Assembly: GCF_014649655.1 (NCBI RefSeq) | Contig: NZ_BMTL01000002.1 | Span: 124,001-188,000, forward strand | Length of the DNA: 64,000 nt | Source: Streptomyces humidus | GTDB taxonomy: Bacteria; Actinomycetota; Actinomycetes; Streptomycetales; Streptomycetaceae | Reading direction: 5' to 3' | In this document: positions 58,746-64,000 of the stretch, in pieces | Layout of the letters: each line of letters starts with the position of its first letter | Numbering within the stretch: position 1 is the stretch's first letter | Position numbers and translations under genes: made by a program | Notes under the pieces: model-generated | Databases searched by the model: none | Seen by the model: only the letters and a program-made list of their open reading frames with translations | Told to the model about the DNA's origin: nothing

Positions 58746-60044
58746 GTGACGCCACCGATGAACGTGCCGCAACTCGCGGCGGTCGACGCCGCGCGGGCGG
58801 CACGGGTGCTCAACGAGGTGCGCGACGCCCGGCTGGCCGGCAGGCGGACGCGTACGGAACCGCGCCCGGTGATCGAGCAGTCCTGGGAGCGCATGCTGCG
58901 CAGCGGCGTCGATCCGGAGCACGGTTTCAGATCCCGCCTGCTCAGCTCCGACGAGGTGCGGCGACGGCGCGAGCAGTCGCCGTTGCGCCAGGTGCTGCCG
59001 GTTTTGCGCGAAGGACTGCTGTCCGTCGCGGACCTGGCCCACCACATCATGGTCGTCGCTGACGAGGAGGGCCGGGTGCTGTGGCGCGAGGGCTGCAGCC
59101 CGGTGCTGCGCAAGGCCGACCGGATCGGTTTCGAACCGGGCGCCGACTGGGGCGAGTCCGTGGTCGGCACCAACGGCGTGGGAACGCCGGCGGTGGTGCG
59201 CCGGCCCGTGCAGGTGTTCGCCGCCGAGCACTTCGTGCGCGCGCATGCGGCCTGGACCTGTGCGGGCGCCCCGATCACCGATCCGCGCAACGGCCGGCTC
59301 CTGGGCGTGGTCGACGTGAGCGGACCGCTGGAGACGATGCATCCGGCCACTCTGGCCTGGGTCGACTCGGTTGCGAAGCTCGCCGAAGCCAGGCTGCGCG
59401 AGAGGCATCTGGGTTCGCTGGAGCGGTTGCGGGCGGTGGCGGCACCGGTGCTTTCCCGGCTCAGCGGCCGGGCGGCGGCAGTGGACGCGGACGGCTGGAC
59501 GGCGGCGGTGACCGGGATGCCGTACGTGAGCCGGATCGCGGTACCCAAGGCGCCCTCACCGGGCCGTCGATGGCTGCCAACGTTCGGGGTGTGCTCGATC
59601 GAGCCTCTGGCCGACGGGTGGTTGGTGCGATCGGTGGACGAGACCGCCGAGCCGCCGCTGCGTGACGCCACCCGGATCGTGCTGGACCTGAGCCGGGCCC
59701 GGCGGTGGTCGGTGACGGTGTCAGGGGACACGGGCTCGTGGTCCCATGAACTCAGCCCCCGGCATGCCGAGTTGCTGTATCTGCTGGCTGCCCACCACGG
59801 TGGCCGCAGCGCGGCGGAACTGGCCGAGGACATGTTCGGCGACCCGGGCCGGACGGTGACGGTACGAGCCGAGATGTCCCGGGTGCGACGTTATCTGGGA
59901 GGTTTTCTGGAACACCGGCCATACCGTTTCTGTGAGGATGTCGAGGTCGACGTGCTGTTTCCGACCGACCCACAGAGCCTGTTGCCTCACTCGAGCGCAC
60001 CCACCGCCATGAGAAACCGGACGTCGGCACCGCAGCAACGATGA
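58746..60044 (+). CDS. GAF-domain transcriptional regulator
   Basis: A 432-residue protein of the sort that forms the sensor half of NtrC/acetoin-type activators. The N-terminal PVIEQSWERMLRSGVDPEHG motif and the GAF domain (about 60-210, with GFEPGADWGESVVGTNGVGT and AWTCAGAPITDPRNGRLLGV) are typical. Instead of an AAA+ ATPase and Fis helix, a C-terminal domain with ELSPRHAELLYLLAAHHGGR and RTVTVRAEMSRVRRYLGGFL resembles a winged helix. Such sigma-70-compatible GAF regulators are common in actinobacteria, often near alcohol or aldehyde dehydrogenases; none is here. GGGAGG precedes the GTG pair at 58743/58746. Confidence 0.85.
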   Translation: MTPPMNVPQLAAVDAARAARVLNEVRDARLAGRRTRTEPRPVIEQSWERMLRSGVDPEHGFRSRLLSSDEVRRRREQSPLRQVLPVLREGLLSVADLAHHIMVVADEEGRVLWREGCSPVLRKADRIGFEPGADWGESVVGTNGVGTPAVVRRPVQVFAAEHFVRAHAAWTCAGAPITDPRNGRLLGVVDVSGPLETMHPATLAWVDSVAKLAEARLRERHLGSLERLRAVAAPVLSRLSGRAAAVDADGWTAAVTGMPYVSRIAVPKAPSPGRRWLPTFGVCSIEPLADGWLVRSVDETAEPPLRDATRIVLDLSRARRWSVTVSGDTGSWSHELSPRHAELLYLLAAHHGGRSAAELAEDMFGDPGRTVTVRAEMSRVRRYLGGFLEHRPYRFCEDVEVDVLFPTDPQSLLPHSSAPTAMRNRTSAPQQR

Positions 60045-60200
60045 CGTACCGGTGCTCTCCCGGTGGCGTCTTCCGCATATTTGCGCAGTCTTCGTCCTCT
60101 GCGGTGGCCGACTGCCGTAGCATCCCCCTACGGGTCACCCCACCTGCTCCTCGGTCAACGTAGGAATGATCAGGCGCAGTTGGCCCGCTGGGGAGGACGA

Positions 60201-61523
60201 ATGAGACAACGCGGCCGACACCGCCGACGCAGGCGAGGCAGGGCACTGCGGGCGTTTCTGTCCGGAACGGCCCTCGCGCTGACCGCTGCCGCCACCATGA
60301 TCAGTGCCTCTCAGGCGACGGTCACCCACGATGGCCCGGGACCCCTGAAACCGATCACCACGTCAGCCGAGACCAGGAAACTGCAGCTGAGGGAAGATCT
60401 GGTACCAGGGGCCGCTCTCGACCGGCTCGCCGCCGGGATGGGCCGGCCGGTCGGCGTCAGTGCCGTACTGGACGAGGCCGACCGCACCCTGCGGGACGCG
60501 ATCGACTGTTCGCAGGCGGAGCGCAGAGCATTGCCCCTCTCCCCCACGGCCACGCGGGCGTACTGCTGGAACACGGACGACACCCAGGGGTGGCGGGCAG
60601 GTGCGGTCACCACGTCGGGGGACGCGGACGACGACGGCGTCTGGGGCGCGAACCGGGTGATCCTCTCGGGCTGGTCTCGCAGCGGCGGAACGACGGCCGA
60701 CCACGGGCTGGCCCGGGTCGGCTTCGTGAAGGCGGGTGATCTCAACCACCTTTCCTACACCTGGGCACTGCTCGCTGTCCCGGTCGACGGCGGGCGGGAC
60801 TACCGTGGGCTGGTCTCCCATGTCTCGGGGATGGTCTGGTACCAGGACAAGCTGCTGGTTACCGCCGACGACGGGGACCGGGCCGCGCTCTACGTCTACG
60901 ACATGAACCGCATCCAGCGCGCCACGGTCTCCGGGGACGCCGTCGGCAGGGTGCCGGGCGGCTGGTCGGCACACGGTTACCGCTTCGTGCTGCCGGCCGT
61001 CGGTTCCTACGAACTGAGCGGCGGCTCCGACGCCCCGCGACCGGCAACGGTTTCTCTGGACCGCAGCACCGTGCCGGACAGCCTGGTGGCCGGCGAATGG
61101 ACCCTCGACGACGGCGATCGCGGGGCGCGTCTGTGGCGTTACCCCTTCAGTGCCGCCCCCGGGCGGGCGGGGCTGCTCGCGGCGGACGCCGCCGGGCAGG
61201 TCCATTCCCCTCAGGCGTACGAGACGAAACTGACCGGAGTGCGGGGCGTGCTGTCCTACGGGGAGCAGTGGTACGTGACCCGTGCCGCCGGTCCGAGCGA
61301 CCGGCTCGGAACGCTGTGGCGACAGACAGCGGATGCCGACAAGGCGGGCGGCAAGGCGAGCGCTTCGGGCGCTGCCGTGTGCGGCGCCGCAGAGACGCAC
61401 AGTTGCTGGAGCCCGCAGACAGAATCCCTTTCTTACTGGGAGGCGACCGGCGAGGTCTGGACGCAGTCGGGCCGGGCGCTCTTCGCGCTGCCGCTGGCCT
61501 CGATCGACAGAACGACGGAGTAG
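60201..61523 (+). CDS. Secreted protein, probable beta-propeller
   Basis: A 440-residue exported protein of unknown function. A strongly basic n-region (RQRGRHRRRRRGRALRAF) precedes the signal core LSGTALALTAAATMISASQA. The mature part has repeated strand blocks of 45-60 residues, e.g. LSYTWALLAVPVDGGRDYRG, SGMVWYQDKLLVTADDGDRA, GVRGVLSYGEQWYVTRAAGP and TESLSYWEATGEVWTQSGRA, which suggests a beta-propeller. Cysteines C-terminal (AVCGAAETHSCW) may form a disulfide. GGGGAGGAC precedes the ATG. The GNAT gene follows after 17 bases, probably in the same transcript. Confidence 0.8.
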   Translation: MRQRGRHRRRRRGRALRAFLSGTALALTAAATMISASQATVTHDGPGPLKPITTSAETRKLQLREDLVPGAALDRLAAGMGRPVGVSAVLDEADRTLRDAIDCSQAERRALPLSPTATRAYCWNTDDTQGWRAGAVTTSGDADDDGVWGANRVILSGWSRSGGTTADHGLARVGFVKAGDLNHLSYTWALLAVPVDGGRDYRGLVSHVSGMVWYQDKLLVTADDGDRAALYVYDMNRIQRATVSGDAVGRVPGGWSAHGYRFVLPAVGSYELSGGSDAPRPATVSLDRSTVPDSLVAGEWTLDDGDRGARLWRYPFSAAPGRAGLLAADAAGQVHSPQAYETKLTGVRGVLSYGEQWYVTRAAGPSDRLGTLWRQTADADKAGGKASASGAAVCGAAETHSCWSPQTESLSYWEATGEVWTQSGRALFALPLASIDRTTE

Positions 61524-61540
61524 ATGATTCCCTGACGGGC

Positions 61541-62113
61541 ATGGCCAACATCCCCGTGACCACGTGGTCCCTGGAGCAGACGGACCCGAACGACCTCCTC
61601 CCGGCCGCTGCGCCAGAGGGCGACGTCCGGATCGTCCGTGCCGAAGTCCCCTCTCCCGAGCTCAGCCGGTTCCTGTACGCGTCCGTCGGCGGGGACATCT
61701 GCTGGATCGACCGGCTGTGCTGGACGCACGCGCAGTGGCAGGAGCGCCTGATGCGTCCGGGGGTGGAGACCTGGGTCGCCCATGACCGGGGCACACCGGC
61801 GGGGTACGTCGAGTTGGAGCCGCAGGACGACGGAACCGTGGAGATCGTTTACTTCGGCCTGCTCCCCGCCTTCCGCGGGCGACGGATCGGCGGGCACCTG
61901 CTGTCGTACGGCGCCGCACGGGCCTGGGACCTCGCGGAGCGCTGGCCCGGGCTGCCGCAGACCGAGCGGGTGTGGCTGCGCACCTGCAGCCTGGACGGCG
62001 AGCATGCGATGGACAACTATCAGCGGCGCGGTTTCAAGCTGTTCGACACCAAGGTCGAGGAGCGGCCCGAGGCGTCCGCGCCGGGCCCGTGGCCGGGGGC
62101 CTTCCCCGCCTGA
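61541..62113 (+). CDS. GNAT family N-acetyltransferase
   Basis: A 190-residue acetyl-CoA-dependent acyltransferase. The GNAT core is at about residues 75-175: strand pair PAGYVELEPQDDGTVEIVYF, the acetyl-CoA loop GLLPAFRGRRIGGHLLSYGA (Q/RxxGxG-type motif) and the closing DNYQRRGFKLFDTKVEERPE. The acceptor is unknown. It begins 17 bases after the secreted-protein gene. A strong terminator 60 bases after its stop ends this unit before sirA. Confidence 0.9.
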   Translation: MANIPVTTWSLEQTDPNDLLPAAAPEGDVRIVRAEVPSPELSRFLYASVGGDICWIDRLCWTHAQWQERLMRPGVETWVAHDRGTPAGYVELEPQDDGTVEIVYFGLLPAFRGRRIGGHLLSYGAARAWDLAERWPGLPQTERVWLRTCSLDGEHAMDNYQRRGFKLFDTKVEERPEASAPGPWPGAFPA

Positions 62114-62173
62114 GCTGCCGCTCTTACCTGTCCTGGCCTGCACGGACAAGAGGCGCGCAGCCCATGTGATCGA

Positions 62174-62210
62174 GGACACCCTTGTCTCGAAAAGCGAGAC
62201 AAGGGTGTCC
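62174..62210 (+). terminator. Terminator hairpin between the GNAT gene and sirA
   Basis: A perfect 16-bp inverted repeat (62174-62189 and 62195-62210) with loop AAAAG. It separates the upstream unit from the sulfite reductase operon, which therefore needs its own promoter just after. Confidence 0.92.
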
Positions 62211-62225
62211 GCATCTCGGACGAAG

Positions 62226-62240
62226 CTGGACTGTGTCCAG
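62226..62240. promoter_or_regulatory. Inverted repeat in the sirA promoter region
   Basis: CTGGAC and GTCCAG arms around TGT lie 22 bases before the leader peptide start. The location, between the terminator and the leader, makes it a candidate operator of a sulfur regulator. Confidence 0.45.
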
Positions 62241-62262
62241 ATCGCCGTGACACGCTTCCGTC

Positions 62263-62346
62263 ATGTCCGGAACTGGAATTGCCTTGGTGAGTCGGCGGCA
62301 CGTCGATCTCGGCCGCATGTCCAGCGCCATCTGTCCGGCGAGCTGA
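62263..62346 (+). CDS. Cys-containing leader peptide upstream of sirA
   Basis: A 27-codon frame beginning ATG (or the in-frame GTG at 62287 for 19 codons). The sequence SRRHVDLGRMSSAICPAS with RHVDL, then S-S-A-(I/M)-C near the end, is the pattern of the 'putative leader peptide' found before sulfur-metabolism genes in Streptomyces. A single Cys codon (TGT, 62332-62334) close to the stop would let the ribosome sense cysteine supply. It lies 127 bases before sirA, with an attenuator-like hairpin between, so it probably regulates sirA rather than acting as a protein. Confidence 0.8.
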   Translation: MSGTGIALVSRRHVDLGRMSSAICPAS

Positions 62347-62388
62347 CGAGCCGCAGCACCGCCGACGTCTCCGCAAGAGCCTCCCGCC

Positions 62389-62412
62389 TGCGCAATGATG
62401 CGCACGGTTTTT
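62389..62412 (+). terminator. Attenuator-like hairpin in the sirA leader
   Basis: TGCGCA (62389-62394), loop ATGA and TGCGCA (62399-62404) form a 6-bp stem, followed after CGG by five Ts (62408-62412). It lies 43 bases after the leader peptide stop and 62 bases before sirA. This is a rare T-run in such GC-rich DNA. Confidence 0.5.
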
Positions 62413-62473
62413 CCATGCGCCCGTACGCGCAGGTCAGAGCCGTTTCCCGCCTGTCCCGAAGGACGTATCACCC

Positions 62474-64000
62474 ATGGCCGCCAACCCGCAGAACCCTGCC
62501 GCCGCGACTCCCCGCCGCAAGGTGAGCCGTCACCGCGGCGAGGGCCAGTGGGCCGCGGGTCACTTCACCCCGCTCAACGGAAACGAACAGTTCAAGAAGG
62601 ACGACGACGGTCTCAACGTGCGGACACGCATTGAGACGATCTACTCCAAACGGGGTTTCGACTCGATCGACCCCAGCGATCTGCGCGGCCGGATGCGCTG
62701 GTGGGGCCTGTACACCCAGCGCAAGCCCGGGATCGATGGCGGCAAGACCGCGATCCTGGACCCGGAGGAGCTGGACGACAGGTTCTTCATGCTGCGGGTA
62801 CGCATCGACGGCGGGCGGCTGACCACCGAGCAGCTGCGTGTGATCGGCGAGATCTCGCAGGAGTTCGCGCGCGGCACGGCCGACATCACCGACCGGCAGA
62901 ACGTCCAGTACCACTGGATCCGCATCGAGGACGTGCCGGAGATCTGGAACCGCCTGGAGGCGGTCGGCCTGTCCACCACGGAGGCCTGTGGTGACACGCC
63001 GCGCACCATCCTCGGCTCACCCGTCGCCGGCATCGCCGAGGACGAGATCGTCGACGGCACTCCGGCCGTCGAGGAGATCCACCGCCGCATCATCGGCAAC
63101 CCGGCCTTCTCGAACCTGCCCCGCAAGTTCAAGACCGCGGTTTCCGGCTCACCGCTGCTGGACGTGGCGCACGAGATCAACGACGTCGCGTTCGTCGGCG
63201 TGCACCACCCCGAGCACGGTCCGGGCTTCGACGTGTGGGTGGGTGGCGGCCTGTCGACGAACCCGAAGATCGGCGTGCGGCTCGGCGCCTGGGTCCCGTT
63301 GGACGAGGTGCCGGACGTCCACGAGGGCGTCGTCTCGATCTTCCGCGACTACGGTTACCGGCGGCTGCGCAACCGCGCCCGTCTCAAGTTCCTGGTCGCC
63401 GACTGGGGCCCGGAGAAGTTCCGGCAGGTGCTGGAGGACGAGTACCTCGAGCGCAAACTGGTCGACGGCCCCGCCCCGGCCGAGCCGGTCGAGCGTTGGC
63501 GCGACCACGTCGGCGTGCACCGTCAGAAAGACGGCCGTTTCTACGTCGGTTTCGCACCGCGCGTCGGGCGCGTGGACGGCACCACCCTGACGAAGATCGC
63601 CGAACTCGCCGAGGCGCACGGCTCGGGCCGGGTGCGTACCACCGTAGAGCAGAAGATGATCGTTCTCGACATCGAGGAAGCGCAGGTCGAGTCGCTGGTC
63701 GAGGCGTTGGAAGCCCTGGACCTCACCGCCCGGCCCTCTGCCTTCCGGCGCGGCACCATGGCCTGCACCGGCATCGAGTACTGCAAGCTCGCCATCGTCG
63801 AAACCAAGCAGCGCGGTTCAGCGTTGATCGACGAACTGGAGCGCCGTCTCCCGGAGTTCGACGAGCCGCTCACCATCAACCTCAACGGGTGTCCGAACGC
63901 CTGCGCCCGCATCCAGGTCGCGGACATCGGTCTCAAGGGCCAGCTGGTCCTGGACGACCAGGGCCGACAGGTGGAGGGCTACCAGGTGCACCTGGGCGGT
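62474..64000 (+). CDS. sirA: Ferredoxin-dependent sulfite reductase, partial (runs off the window)
   Basis: Reduces sulfite to sulfide with six electrons, giving the sulfur for cysteine. 509 codons are visible and the frame is open at the window end; full-length enzymes are about 560 residues. Both ferredoxin-like half domains are seen (WWGLYTQRKPGIDGGKTAIL and the later SGRVRTTVEQKMIVLDIEEA), as are the siroheme-binding RNVQYHWIRIED-type stretch (DRQNVQYHWIRIED) and the first iron-sulfur cysteines CTGIEYCKL and NGCPNACA. Nitrite reductases are close relatives, but the upstream cysteine-type leader peptide supports sulfite. GAAGGA stands before the ATG. Confidence 0.93.
   Translation, partial: MAANPQNPAAATPRRKVSRHRGEGQWAAGHFTPLNGNEQFKKDDDGLNVRTRIETIYSKRGFDSIDPSDLRGRMRWWGLYTQRKPGIDGGKTAILDPEELDDRFFMLRVRIDGGRLTTEQLRVIGEISQEFARGTADITDRQNVQYHWIRIEDVPEIWNRLEAVGLSTTEACGDTPRTILGSPVAGIAEDEIVDGTPAVEEIHRRIIGNPAFSNLPRKFKTAVSGSPLLDVAHEINDVAFVGVHHPEHGPGFDVWVGGGLSTNPKIGVRLGAWVPLDEVPDVHEGVVSIFRDYGYRRLRNRARLKFLVADWGPEKFRQVLEDEYLERKLVDGPAPAEPVERWRDHVGVHRQKDGRFYVGFAPRVGRVDGTTLTKIAELAEAHGSGRVRTTVEQKMIVLDIEEAQVESLVEALEALDLTARPSAFRRGTMACTGIEYCKLAIVETKQRGSALIDELERRLPEFDEPLTINLNGCPNACARIQVADIGLKGQLVLDDQGRQVEGYQVHLGG

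Overview
The window is chromosomal DNA of a Streptomyces-type actinomycete. Base composition is very high in GC, third codon positions in real genes are almost all G or C, many genes start with GTG or TTG, Tat and lipoprotein signals are common, and a TTA leucine codon (the bldA-dependent codon of Streptomyces) occurs in a regulator. I recognise no tRNA, rRNA, CRISPR array or prophage.

Layout. 1-14.5 kb carries a GntR regulator, a DUF2637 membrane protein, a SpoIIAB/RsbW-type ATPase, two secreted proteins, a membrane-spanning HTH protein, a very long Pro-rich PP2C-like protein, a DUF456 protein and an ada-ogt alkylation-repair pair. 14.5-20.4 kb has an odd 600-bp region with a 36-bp tandem repeat, rsgA, a flavin monooxygenase remnant broken by a 31-bp duplication, a sigma-like/zinc-finger/transmembrane/CBM2 fusion and a radical SAM protein with unusual cysteine spacing. 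20.5-29.8 kb reads rightward: alditol oxidase, ROK regulator, a sugar ABC transporter without its own ATPase, and a GH2 beta-galactosidase.

30-54.5 kb looks like an accessory island. It begins with a frameshifted gene, an IS5-type element and an intact IS701 element, and ends in a scrapyard of an IS3 fragment, an IS5-type transposase and several broken genes. Between them lies a set for the rhamnogalacturonan-I part of pectin: a DUF2264 protein, a CE12-like acetylesterase, a PL4-like lyase, a GH43-ricin protein, an autotransporter-like beta-helix surface protein, a type-B carboxylesterase, a 2-hydroxyacid dehydrogenase and two LacI regulators. LacI-type operator words recur in front of these genes, so they probably form one regulon: enzymes are secreted to deacetylate and cut the polymer, and the regulators sense the released sugars.

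54.5-64 kb returns to housekeeping genes: a YihY/BrkB membrane protein, an AidB-like acyl-CoA dehydrogenase, a GAF regulator, a secreted protein, a GNAT acetyltransferase, and a sulfite reductase gene cut by the window end. The reductase gene is preceded by a terminator, a short Cys-containing leader peptide and an attenuator-like hairpin.
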